IMG/VR virus record: IMGVR_UViG_3300037321_000083
Span: 1-32,873 of that record
Strand: one strand, 5' to 3'
DNA length: 32,873 nucleotides
Source of the DNA: a virus
Part shown: in pieces, positions 1 to 5,944 of the stretch
Layout: each line of letters opens with the position of its first letter
Position numbering within the stretch: position 1 is the first letter of the stretch
Translations under genes and position numbers: made by a program
Notes under the pieces: generated by a model
What the model saw: the letters and a program-made list of their open reading frames with translations, nothing else
What the model was told of the DNA's origin: nothing
The model's database searches: none

Positions 1-66
1 GCAGATTTCGTCAAACTCTTTTTTTACCGGCTGCGCCCACTGCCGCCCGACTTTGCGCTGCAGCAC
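1..66 (-). CDS. Partial leftward ORF running off the window start
   Basis: The minus-strand frame is open from a GTG at 66 to the window edge and reads VLQRKVGRQWAQPVKKEFDEIC. The frame is closed upstream by the TGA of the 25-residue peptide gene at 97-174, so GTG 66 is the only ordinary start. The mix of charged and aromatic residues looks like protein rather than noise. It contains KKEFDE, and the same six residues occur in the ORF fragment at the other end of the window (32827-32873), so the two fragments may be parts of one gene if the genome is circular. The run of seven A residues (forward T 19-25) could also slip. Function unknown. Confidence 0.35.
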   Translation of the reverse strand, partial: MLQRKVGRQWAQPVKKEFDEIC

Positions 67-96
67 GCCTGCCAGCGCCTGCCAGACGCTACCGCG

Positions 97-174
97 TCAC
101 AGTGATGCCATGACCACCAGACGCGCCAGACGGCCTGCCACATAGCAGCACGCCAGCAGCCCGATCAGTCGCAT
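97..174 (-). CDS. 25-residue hydrophobic peptide
   Basis: This tiny ORF starts at ATG 174, whose A overlaps the TGA of the upstream gene (TGATG overlap), so it would be translated by coupling. The product has a hydrophobic stretch (LIGLLACCYVAG) followed by arginines and a second hydrophobic patch, consistent with one membrane segment. The tight junction matches the style of this operon. Its shortness makes it uncertain, and no function can be assigned. Confidence 0.45.
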   Translation of the reverse strand: MRLIGLLACCYVAGRLARLVVMASL

Positions 175-854
175 CACAGCGCACCGCCGATCGGCGCAGA
201 CTTCCAAGGCTCCATTGGCGGCATCGCGTCCGTGACCTTCCACGCCGACAGATCCCGGCCCAGCTGAAACGTCGTGCGCAATTCCAGCAGCGCCGACCAG
301 AACTGCAGATAGCCGCGCCGCTTGGCTGCGACGACAGCAGCCGTGCCGACGATCGTGACCGGGCAGTAAAGCACCGGATCCAGCGACACGCCGCCGCGCC
401 GCGTCCGACGCTCTGTCGCTGGCCATCCAGCCTTGCCCAGATCCTTTGCGTCAGCAGTCGCAGAAAACAGACCGTGCTGGTTTTGCTGATAGTTCACCGG
501 CACGATCGCCACGTCGACGCGCCAGTCGGGCAGGATGCCAGCCCGCGCCAGCTCGACGATCTGCAGCGCCATGCGGATCCCGCCGCAGCCCTCCGGCAGC
601 ACAGACAGCGCAGACGCGACCAGATCCGCGTCTGGATGCGGCGACGACCGACCACCGCCGTCGATTTTGCAGCCGATGCGGCAGCGCTCCATTAGCATCG
701 CCTCCATGCTTAGACCGCCAGCTGGCGCGAATTCGTCCAGATCCAGCTGCGCAAATTCAGCCCGGAAGGCCCAGACGATCAGCTGCCAAATCCCGATTTC
801 ACGCGCCACGCCGGTCGACGCCCGTGGCAACGCTGCCAGATCCCGCGCCATCAT
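174..854 (-). CDS. Conserved-looking phage protein of unknown function
   Basis: The start is taken at ATG 854, which overlaps the stop of the upstream gene at 854-856. Upstream codons in the same frame lie inside that gene. The 226-residue product begins MMARDLAALPRASTGVAREI and has an aromatic-rich segment (IWQLIVWAFRAEF) and a Cys-containing central part (MERCRIGC). I recognise its general style from Rhodobacterales phage early regions but cannot name a family or activity. There is no signal peptide or clear membrane segment. It lies in the leftward early operon downstream of the origin, so a role in replication, recombination or host takeover is possible but unproven. Confidence 0.75.
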   Translation of the reverse strand: MMARDLAALPRASTGVAREIGIWQLIVWAFRAEFAQLDLDEFAPAGGLSMEAMLMERCRIGCKIDGGGRSSPHPDADLVASALSVLPEGCGGIRMALQIVELARAGILPDWRVDVAIVPVNYQQNQHGLFSATADAKDLGKAGWPATERRTRRGGVSLDPVLYCPVTIVGTAAVVAAKRRGYLQFWSALLELRTTFQLGRDLSAWKVTDAMPPMEPWKSAPIGGAL

Positions 855-1498
855 CACGCCGCAGCCCCGTCGCGCTTGATCTGGCCTGCCACAACAATCG
901 CAGCGACAGCCTGCCGGTCGCGCTTGTAGGCTTCCAGCCACTGCAGATCGACAGGATCAGCTGCGCCGCGCTCAATCCGCCCCCCGATCAGCAGGATCTG
1001 CCGCGCCGCATCCTCTGCCGCCTCCCTGATCAGGCGCAGATCATACGCCAACGGCGGGCGACCATGCTTTGCAAGGTGCCGATATAGCTCGACCTCGAAA
1101 CCGCCAGCGATCGCCGCAGGCCCTTCGATCGACGCAAGCCAGCTGGTCACGATCGGCATCTGAAACACCGGCGGCGACTGCAGCGCGTGCGCGTGCGACA
1201 AGATCGACGTTTCCGGCCAAATCGTCGCCTTGGGACGTGCACCGCCCGCGCCGATCGCATTGGTCAAAATCATATCCGCCAGCACGGCCAATGCCTTCGG
1301 ACCCATATACGCCAGCCGATCGCTGACCCGCTTGCGCATAGCGGCGTGCGCGTCGACAGTTTCGCCCTTCGCCCGCGTCATGCCAGCCTGATCGATGCGG
1401 TCCCATAGCAGCGCCTGCACCCGTGCCCGGCCCTCTGCTTTCCCTCCATGCTGGCCATTACAGCCCTTTTCGATCGTTGTTTCGCGCTGCGTTTCCAT
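854..1498 (-). CDS. Conserved-looking phage protein of unknown function
   Basis: The 214-residue protein starts at ATG 1498, preceded by a G-rich ribosome site (gagtgggggcgat). The N-terminal 40 residues are charged. The core carries motifs such as RKRVSDRLAYMGPKALAVLA and a C-terminal helical part rich in Ala, Arg and Glu (DLQWLEAYKRDRQAVAAIV), suggesting a soluble, mostly helical protein. It is the first gene left of the iteron origin and overlaps the next gene, so the two are co-translated. No catalytic motif is visible. A replication-associated role is inferred from position only. Confidence 0.75.
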   Translation of the reverse strand: METQRETTIEKGCNGQHGGKAEGRARVQALLWDRIDQAGMTRAKGETVDAHAAMRKRVSDRLAYMGPKALAVLADMILTNAIGAGGARPKATIWPETSILSHAHALQSPPVFQMPIVTSWLASIEGPAAIAGGFEVELYRHLAKHGRPPLAYDLRLIREAAEDAARQILLIGGRIERGAADPVDLQWLEAYKRDRQAVAAIVVAGQIKRDGAAA

Positions 1499-1534
1499 AT
1501 CGCCCCCACTCTAAGAAATTCGACGGTTCAAATC

Positions 1535-1703
1535 TTATCCACAGTCATTCAGTGCGCGTTGCGGATTATCTTTTCTTTTCTTTTCATTTCTTTTCCTTTC
1601 AGCGGTTACAGAAATTTCCGTGAAATTCCGTAAATGTTCTGTAACTTTCCGTAACCGTTCCGTAACTTTCCGTAACCGTCACAGAATGTTTCGTAACAGT
1701 TAC
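1535..1703. other. Candidate phage replication origin: DnaA box, pyrimidine tract, iterons
   Basis: This gene-free gap holds three origin hallmarks. A perfect consensus DnaA box TTATCCACA lies at 1535-1543. A pyrimidine-only-like tract of CTTTT repeats runs from about 1567 to 1600. A cluster of GTAAC motifs (direct at 1641, 1651, 1662, 1672 and 1693; inverted at 1605 and 1699) includes two tandem copies of TAACTTTCCGTAACCGT, with sites spaced 10-11 bp, one helical turn. It lies immediately downstream of a DUF1376-like initiator gene (1717-2319), as iteron origins often lie beside their initiator. A regulatory region bound by the same protein is the alternative. Confidence 0.65.
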
Positions 1704-1716
1704 AGAACCGCACAGA

Positions 1717-2319
1717 TTAGACGGCGCGCGAAACAACCTCGATCGCTTGGCGGATCATAAGTTCGGTGCGGTTTCCGTTGCAGTTCTCTGCCAGCCAATG
1801 ATCGATGCGCTCGACCATTGTCCGACTGTCTGCGATGCGACTGCAGCCAATTGATCGCAGCCGGGCATCCAAGTCTTTTAATGCCTTAGCAGCGCGACGT
1901 CTGGCGTTTTCAGCCTCACGATCGCGGCGCATTCCAACCGCACGCGATGCGATTTCTGCGACGACTGGATGCATCAGACGGACTTGGTCACCAACCCGGC
2001 AGCGTGTCCATTTGTGCAGGGGCGATACGTCCCGCCCGCAGTAGATTGCGAATTGCTCTGCCGAAAGACCGATCATCTTGGCGATCAGCCGATGATCCGT
2101 TGGCAGCGTACCCACAGGCGTTTGATCCTGCGCCAGCATAATCAAATCGAGGATTAAGCCGCGCACTTCCAGATCAGCCAGCAAGCGCGTCTCACTGGTC
2201 AGCCAGCGGCGAAAATGCAATTCTACAAAGTAATGCGATTGAAGCCGTTCATCTGCGGCGATCGGATATTCCGGCAGATCCGCAACACTCTCAGCGAGCG
2301 TAAACCTCGGCGCGTTCAT
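1717..2319 (-). CDS. DUF1376-like replication initiator candidate
   Basis: This 200-residue protein contains a segment typical of DUF1376-type phage replication proteins: a short stretch WLTSETRLLADLEVRGLILD, then MLAQDQTPVGTLPTD and LIAKMIGLS (about residues 38-90), a pattern of a winged-helix N-terminal domain with the characteristic GTLP turn. The rest is basic and helical (MRRDREAENARRRAAKALKDL), plausible for DNA contact or helicase loading. The start ATG 2319 overlaps the upstream gene's stop by four bases. The iteron and DnaA-box region begins directly after its stop codon, which supports an initiator that binds its own origin. The family assignment is from pattern memory, not a search. 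Confidence 0.6.
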   Translation of the reverse strand: MNAPRFTLAESVADLPEYPIAADERLQSHYFVELHFRRWLTSETRLLADLEVRGLILDLIMLAQDQTPVGTLPTDHRLIAKMIGLSAEQFAIYCGRDVSPLHKWTRCRVGDQVRLMHPVVAEIASRAVGMRRDREAENARRRAAKALKDLDARLRSIGCSRIADSRTMVERIDHWLAENCNGNRTELMIRQAIEVVSRAV

Positions 2320-2687
2320 GCTGCGTCCAACGCAGCTTCGGCACGGCGCGCTAACGCCTGCAGCCGCGTCCGTACCGATCCCGGCCTGCGCCCGATCGCG
2401 CGGCCGATTGCAGCGATTGTTTCGCCCTCAATTCTTAATGCTTCTATCCTGGCATCCTCTGCCGGTGTGAAGAGCCGCACCAGATGATCACCACGCCGCA
2501 CAACAAGGGTGCGCGTCGGAGCCAACGCGATTGCGGCCAATGGAATAACCCCATGTGCAAGGCAGTAATACTGTGCCGCCCCGATCGACATGCCCGTAGC
2601 ATCTGAAATGGTCCGCCAGCCTTGGCCGCGATCCCGACGATCGACGGCGTCAGCGATCGTCGCGGCGTCATACTTTCGCACACCCAT
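2316..2687 (-). CDS. Two-HTH DNA-binding protein candidate
   Basis: ATG 2687 is chosen because it overlaps the upstream stop (ATGA); the frame extends further but only inside the neighbour. The 123-residue product has two helix-turn-helix-like parts. The first is around residues 5-45 (TIADAVDRRDRGQGWRTISD, then GMSIGAAQYY). The second is in the C-terminal third (TPAEDARIEALRIEGETIAA, then IGRAIGRRPGSVRTRL), which resembles a SANT/Myb or sigma-region-4-like recognition domain. It sits just upstream of the initiator gene. A transcriptional or replication accessory role is inferred. Confidence 0.65.
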   Translation of the reverse strand: MGVRKYDAATIADAVDRRDRGQGWRTISDATGMSIGAAQYYCLAHGVIPLAAIALAPTRTLVVRRGDHLVRLFTPAEDARIEALRIEGETIAAIGRAIGRRPGSVRTRLQALARRAEAALDAA

Positions 2688-2968
2688 CAGCGGCCACCCT
2701 GCGGCGCAACTGACTTGCGCGACCACGTCGCACAGTCTGCCGCGTCCGCTTCGCCGCGCACGTCGCAGCCCAGCTTGTCGCACGGCCCAACCGCGCGGAT
2801 ATCGCCGCCCCCGAAATGCGCGCAGACGCCGCAGATCCGGCGCAAGCCGATCGGGCAGTTTCCCATTTTAGGATGCTTATCGCTTGGGCGCACCTGCACC
2901 GTCGATCGGAACGCCTGCGCCGGGTCAAAGATGAAACGCCCCGTCGTGTTGATCCGCGTGCCACTCAT
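2687..2968 (-). CDS. Small cysteine-rich protein
   Basis: The 93-residue protein starts at ATG 2968 and overlaps both neighbours by a few bases. It has six cysteines in a compact central part (CPIGLRRICGVCAHF, then GPCDKLGCDV and ADCATW), with one CxxC pair. This suggests a bound metal, most likely zinc, or less likely an iron-sulphur cluster. There is no signal peptide, so disulphides are unlikely. It is part of the leftward early operon. Function is unknown. Confidence 0.7.
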   Translation of the reverse strand: MSGTRINTTGRFIFDPAQAFRSTVQVRPSDKHPKMGNCPIGLRRICGVCAHFGGGDIRAVGPCDKLGCDVRGEADAADCATWSRKSVAPQGGR

Positions 2969-3390
2969 GCCGCGCCCTCCTTTTTAGTTTTGGTGAATTC
3001 ATCAGCAGCCGCGCCGCGTGCCCATGCCGGGCACGGCACCAGACCGTCAGCCCGGCCCGCCAGCATCGCGCCCCAGCGGTGCCCGTTCAAAGCCCGCGCC
3101 TCAGACTGCCAGTCAGGCGACCGGGTATCGGCGTGCAGCACGATCAGGCCCAGCCTGCAGCGCACGGTCATGCAAAGGTCGCGGCCCTGCATCTGCAGGA
3201 TCTGCAAACTACCGGCGGCGACCTGCAGGATCCCAAAGGATTGACTGGCGGCAGATACGCCCGGCAGCGCCAGTGCGATCGCCCACGCCTCGCGGCTGGC
3301 AGCAGCGGACGGCACGACGTAAAGGACCGTCTGGCCCTCGCGTGCCAGCACGATCGCCCGCGCCAGACATGGCAAAATTACGCCGATCAT
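2965..3390 (-). CDS. Early-operon protein of unknown function
   Basis: The 141-residue product starts at ATG 3390, overlapping the previous stop, and ends over the next start. The N-terminal 60 residues alternate hydrophobic strands and short helices (GVILPCLARAIVLAREGQ, then TVLYVVPSAAASREAWAI), like a small alpha/beta fold. The C-terminus is acidic/basic and ends KTKKEGAA. No P-loop or other catalytic signature is seen. The strict overlaps on both sides support that it is a real gene. Confidence 0.6.
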   Translation of the reverse strand: MIGVILPCLARAIVLAREGQTVLYVVPSAAASREAWAIALALPGVSAASQSFGILQVAAGSLQILQMQGRDLCMTVRCRLGLIVLHADTRSPDWQSEARALNGHRWGAMLAGRADGLVPCPAWARGAAADEFTKTKKEGAA

Positions 3391-3875
3391 GCGCCGCCAC
3401 CGGCAGCAGCCCGACGCCGATCTCGATCAGCAGCCCATGCGGTTTGCACTTGCGTGATGTAGCGCCGCGCGGCGCGGCACAGATCCGCCTCTGGCGTGCC
3501 GGGCTTGGCCCGCTTGTATTGACGCCACGCCAGCAGCGCAGGCGCAATCTTGTGCCCGACGGCCCGCGCCTCATTTACGGCGCACCGACGGCACGCGCTG
3601 CAGCAATACCTTTGCCAAGGCGTCGACGGCGCAAAGGCGACGCTGCAGCCAGGATTATCGCAGACGCCAGCGACGTGCATGGCGCAAGCGGTCAGCTCCG
3701 GCTCACAGGCGGTTTCAAATGGCTCGACGTCTAGGTGCAGTGTCACCGCATTTACGGCAGGCATTGCCGCGCGGCAGGCGGTCGCGGCGCTGGCGTCATG
3801 CGCCCCTGCGGCGTCATTTTGTTCAAACGATAAACCGCCGGAATAGGCGGCAGCTTGTGCAGCGTTAGCCCGCAT
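3387..3875 (-). CDS. Zinc-finger-like protein of unknown function
   Basis: The 162-residue protein has a cysteine cluster around residues 90-120 (CDNPGCSVAFAPSTPWQRYC, then CSACRRC) that looks like a treble-clef or zinc-ribbon fold. The following helix is strongly basic and aromatic (ALLAWRQYKRAKPGT, then AARRYITQVQTAWAADRDRR). The N-terminal 70 residues are Ala-rich and less constrained, so the start at 3875 could be too far upstream; it overlaps the upstream gene by 11 bases. A nucleic-acid-binding role is plausible from the finger and basic helix, but it is inference. Confidence 0.65.
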   Translation of the reverse strand: MRANAAQAAAYSGGLSFEQNDAAGAHDASAATACRAAMPAVNAVTLHLDVEPFETACEPELTACAMHVAGVCDNPGCSVAFAPSTPWQRYCCSACRRCAVNEARAVGHKIAPALLAWRQYKRAKPGTPEADLCRAARRYITQVQTAWAADRDRRRAAAGGGA

Positions 3876-4128
3876 GATGCGACCCCGCGACCGGCTGGCG
3901 GATCTGGTAGCGCACGACGCGCAGGCCCTTCTTGCCGCGTGCGACAGGCGTGTCCGCCTTGCGACGCCAGATTGCGCCTTGCGTCGTCGTGACCGTCGCC
4001 GTCCATAGCTTATCGATTGGCCCGACCTTGTCAGACAGATGCGCCCGCACGATCGTGCCGCGCAGCACAGGCTGACCAGTTCCGTCGTGATCGATCATTG
4101 GCCCCCACTCCATTGCGCATTCAGACAT
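3865..4128 (-). CDS. Early-operon protein of unknown function
   Basis: The 87-residue product starts at ATG 4128 behind a strong ribosome site (ttgagggggcttt). It reads as a small beta-rich protein with a middle segment LRGTIVRAHLSDKVGPIDKL and WTATVTTTQGAIWRRKA and a basic C-terminal part (RGKKGLRVVRYQIRQ), suggestive of an SH3- or OB-like barrel that could bind nucleic acid. No family is recognised. It is co-oriented and overlapping with its downstream neighbour. Confidence 0.65.
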   Translation of the reverse strand: MSECAMEWGPMIDHDGTGQPVLRGTIVRAHLSDKVGPIDKLWTATVTTTQGAIWRRKADTPVARGKKGLRVVRYQIRQPVAGSHHAG

Positions 4129-4367
4129 AAAGCCCCCTCAAGTAAGTCGGCGAAATTGAAAAAAGCGGCGGGACGGATCTGACCAGTGCGACCACCACAG
4201 CGCCCCGATCGATCCGCCCCGCCGCGCGGCAGAACCAGCGGGCGCACCCCAGATGCGCCGCCAGCCCCGCCGAAACCCCGCACCGCGTCTGCGGTCTGCA
4301 GGGTATCCAGCGCCACCATCGGAAAACTTTCCGAACTAGCAGAAAACTGATCATTCAAAGCAGACAC
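4095..4367 (-). CDS. Doubtful ORF between regulators and early operon
   Basis: A 90-residue frame starts at GTG 4367 and overlaps the next gene by 34 bases. It reads through the strong ribosome site of that gene. The composition (Gly-rich middle, ending LNAQWSGGQ) is only moderately protein-like, and a second minus-strand frame (4121-4354) covers the same stretch. The GGAAAACTTTCC-type repeat pair (4321-4333 and 4382-4394) flanks its start, so this stretch may be regulatory leader rather than coding. Confidence 0.3.
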   Translation of the reverse strand: MSALNDQFSASSESFPMVALDTLQTADAVRGFGGAGGASGVRPLVLPRGGADRSGRCGGRTGQIRPAAFFNFADLLEGALCLNAQWSGGQ

Positions 4368-4394
4368 AGCTCAATTCCGACCGGAAAGTTTTCC
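4321..4394. promoter_or_regulatory. Inverted GGAAAACTTTCCG repeat pair, candidate operators
   Basis: GGAAAACTTTCCG at 4321-4333 and its exact reverse complement at 4382-4394 form a perfect 13-bp inverted repeat separated by 48 bp. A third near-copy, GGAAAACTTTCGG, occurs at 4718-4730 inside the first codons of the adjacent HTH gene. Each copy is itself partly palindromic. The recurrence in one short region next to an HTH gene suggests binding sites for that regulator. A long-stem RNA structure is the alternative. Confidence 0.5.
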
Positions 4395-4486
4395 CAGACG
4401 ACGGGCGGCAGAAGCCGCCCACCACCTGCCAAACGCCGCGACGTGCGACGCCGTCCAAAATTCAGCAACGAACAACTTAAAACGCA

Positions 4487-4738
4487 TTATCGACCACCGA
4501 ACGCAGCGAGCGCCGCATCATGCGTTGAAGGGTCTGCCAGTGCGCGGGCGACAACCCAGCCTTGAGGCGCGTTAGACCCCTGCCACCAGTTTTCAGCAGT
4601 CGACGGGTCGACCCGGAAAACGAATGCGGCCTCCGTCGCGCTTTCAAAGTTAGCGTGGATAAAGTCGCGCCATGTTGCGGCGAATTGCTGGCGATAAGTT
4701 AAGACGTCAGAACGTGCGGAAAACTTTCGGCAAGACAT
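4487..4738 (-). CDS. Small HTH DNA-binding regulator
   Basis: ATG 4738 is chosen because it has an excellent ribosome site (ggaaaggaaccctaaca) just upstream; the longer frame to 4813 lacks one. The 83-residue product is a single compact domain with the pattern FESATEAAFVFRVDPSTAEN followed by WWQGSNAPQGWVVARAL, a helix-turn-helix with a tryptophan-rich recognition region. Such small proteins occur in alphaproteobacterial phage control regions. It follows the Cro-like gene in the leftward early transcript. GGAAAACTTTC-type repeats at 4321, 4382 and 4718 are possible targets. Confidence 0.65.
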   Translation of the reverse strand: MSCRKFSARSDVLTYRQQFAATWRDFIHANFESATEAAFVFRVDPSTAENWWQGSNAPQGWVVARALADPSTHDAALAAFGGR

Positions 4739-4809
4739 TGTTAGGGTTCCTTTCCTATGTCTGGTTTGTGGAACCGACATGGAAACAACAAAGGACGGGA
4801 CGGCGGCAG

Positions 4810-5025
4810 TCACGCCGCCGCCCCCGCTTGAGGCGCATCTTGAATTGGATTGTCCTGAATATAGGCCGACAGCTTCGCCGCGACCCGCAAGGTGCAGCCC
4901 TTGTCACCAACAAGGTTCGCGTAAAGGCGGCTATTTCCGACGGACTTGCCGCAAAGCGTAGCTGGCGCGATGCCAGCAGCCTCGCAGTAGGTTTCGATTT
5001 TCCTGATCAATTCTTTTTCGGTCAT
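4810..5025 (-). CDS. Cro-like early regulator
   Basis: ATG 5025 gives a 71-residue product; an upstream TTG at 5061 would lie inside the promoter. The protein is small and helical (MTEKELIRKIETYCEAAGI, then TLCGKSVGNSRLYANLVGD and TLRVAAKLSAYIQ), consistent with a minimal HTH domain with a recognition segment near VGNSRLYANL. It is the first gene of the leftward transcript and is divergent from the CI-like repressor, with two palindromic operators between them. By analogy with lambda this is the cro position. The Cro call rests on position plus the HTH-like pattern. Confidence 0.6.
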   Translation of the reverse strand: MTEKELIRKIETYCEAAGIAPATLCGKSVGNSRLYANLVGDKGCTLRVAAKLSAYIQDNPIQDAPQAGAAA

Positions 5026-5031
5026 GCAGAC

Positions 5032-5075
5032 CACATAGGGACAATTGTCCCCTTGGGTCAAGGGACAATTGTCGC
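5032..5075 (-). promoter_or_regulatory. Leftward early promoter with two palindromic operators
   Basis: On the minus strand a -35 box TTGACC (5061-5056) and a -10 box TATGTG (5037-5032) are separated by 18 bp. The perfect 14-bp palindrome GGGACAATTGTCCC (5038-5051) fills the spacer next to the -10 box. A second copy with one mismatch, GGGACAATTGTCGC (5062-5075), abuts the -35 box. Centres are 24 bp apart. Repressor bound at either would block polymerase. The same architecture recurs at 5864-5915. Confidence 0.75.
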
Positions 5076-5111
5076 CTACCGCGAAAACCCATTGTGGCCT
5101 ACAAATTAGAC

Positions 5112-5438
5112 ATGGCAGAGACTTTTAGAGAAGCATTCATACAAGCCCTAGAAAAGTCAGGCATGTCGATGGCTCGACTGTCTGAATTATCCAGCGTTTC
5201 ATTGGAACAGCTGAAGAAGCTGAAGCAACGCGAAACCGCGAAAACCAACGTAGATGACGCACGCAAGGTCGCGCACGCCTTTGGCCTATCGCTGGATGAA
5301 TTTATTGATAGTCCGCGACTATCAGCCCAGCTTGAAATAATTGAGCTATGCAAAGCGCTACCTGCCGACCTTCAGCGGCAGTTATTGTCTTTTGGTAAAG
5401 GTCTTGCTGCAGCGCAGGATCGTGAAGATCAAGAATAG
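5112..5438 (+). CDS. Short CI-like repressor (immunity repressor)
   Basis: ATG 5112 gives a 108-residue protein; GTG 5094 is an alternative. Neither has a clear ribosome site, so the message may be leaderless, as lambda cI is from its maintenance promoter. Residues about 12-65 form an HTH_3-like domain (ALEKSGMSMARLSELSSV, then LEQLKKLKQRETA and DDARKVAHAFGLSLDEFID). The remaining 40 residues are a helical tail (LEIIELCKALPADLQRQLLS), probably for dimerisation. There is no S24/LexA-type peptidase domain. It is divergent from the Cro-like gene and flanked by matching palindromic operators on both sides. Confidence 0.75.
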   Translation: MAETFREAFIQALEKSGMSMARLSELSSVSLEQLKKLKQRETAKTNVDDARKVAHAFGLSLDEFIDSPRLSAQLEIIELCKALPADLQRQLLSFGKGLAAAQDREDQE

Positions 5439-5519
5439 CTAATAATTTCAACTTAGTATCATTCGAACACATGTAAAAACCGCCTATCATATGTTAAGAA
5501 CATAAGAGGAACTCTTGCC

Positions 5520-5864
5520 GTGAGTCTATCGAAATTAGCAACCCAGAGCCTGAACACCGCAGCACGCCGCACTACTTTAGCGGTTGCCGCCCTGTTTTTA
5601 TCAGCCTGCACTGGCGATACAGACATGCGGCCAGTCACCGATACTTTAGTCGACGGTCGAATGGTCACGGTGTCACAGTCAACCAGCGATAAGAACACAT
5701 GGTCCGCGTTTGGATCAAGTATGCGCGACCGCGCATCAGTGACGACCGAGTACCTACGGCGCAATGTCCGCGCGATCGAGACTGTATCAGGCTGCAAAGT
5801 AAACGCAGCAACAACTAACCACGTCATCGTCACCACCATCACGTCCGTCGACTGCCCCACATAG
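5520..5864 (+). CDS. Lipoprotein in the rex position, possible superinfection-exclusion gene
   Basis: The start is GTG 5520 with a good ribosome site (aagagga at 5504-5510). The 114-residue product has a typical lipoprotein signal: basic N-terminus (residues 1-18), hydrophobic core LAVAALF and the lipobox LSAC, giving a lipidated cysteine at about residue 30, followed by TGDTDM. The mature part is about 85 residues with one more cysteine pair (SGCKVNA and VDCPT). Asp at +4 after Cys, not +2, would not by itself mark inner-membrane retention. It lies directly after the repressor inside the operator-bounded immunity region, so it is probably expressed in lysogens. Exclusion or lysogenic conversion is inferred. 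Confidence 0.7.
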   Translation: MSLSKLATQSLNTAARRTTLAVAALFLSACTGDTDMRPVTDTLVDGRMVTVSQSTSDKNTWSAFGSSMRDRASVTTEYLRRNVRAIETVSGCKVNAATTNHVIVTTITSVDCPT

Positions 5865-5915
5865 GGACTATAGTCCCTTAATTTCTTGACAGGGACTTTT
5901 GTCCTCATGTAATGG
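5864..5915 (+). promoter_or_regulatory. Rightward early promoter with two palindromic operators
   Basis: A consensus -35 box TTGACA (5886-5891) and a weak -10 region (TAATGG, 5910-5915) are separated by 18 bp. GGGACTTTTGTCCT (5892-5905) lies in the spacer. The perfect palindrome GGGACTATAGTCCC (5864-5877; 16 bp with flanking A and T) lies just upstream and overlaps the stop region of the lipoprotein gene. Centres are 28 bp apart. These match the two operators at 5038-5075, so one repressor should control both early promoters. This promoter would drive the rightward genes through the integrase. Confidence 0.75.
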
Positions 5916-5944
5916 TTCTTCATCGCAGCCGATGGAGTGCCAAA

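Noticed and set aside
446-1087. Plus-strand ORF of 213 residues
   Set aside because: Arg/Pro/Ser-rich composition typical of a shadow frame; opposite two overlapping leftward genes with better protein-like sequence.
2668-2964. Alternative minus-strand ORF of 98 residues overlapping the cysteine-rich gene
   Set aside because: Arg-rich shadow frame; the frame at 2687-2968 has clean ATGA overlaps with both neighbours.
3018-3734. Plus-strand ORF of 238 residues
   Set aside because: Arg/Pro/Ala-rich shadow of the leftward early genes; no ribosome site and no domain.
5459-5923. Minus-strand ORF of 154 residues opposite the lipoprotein
   Set aside because: It would span the rightward promoter and operators; the plus-strand frame has a ribosome site and a clear lipoprotein signal.
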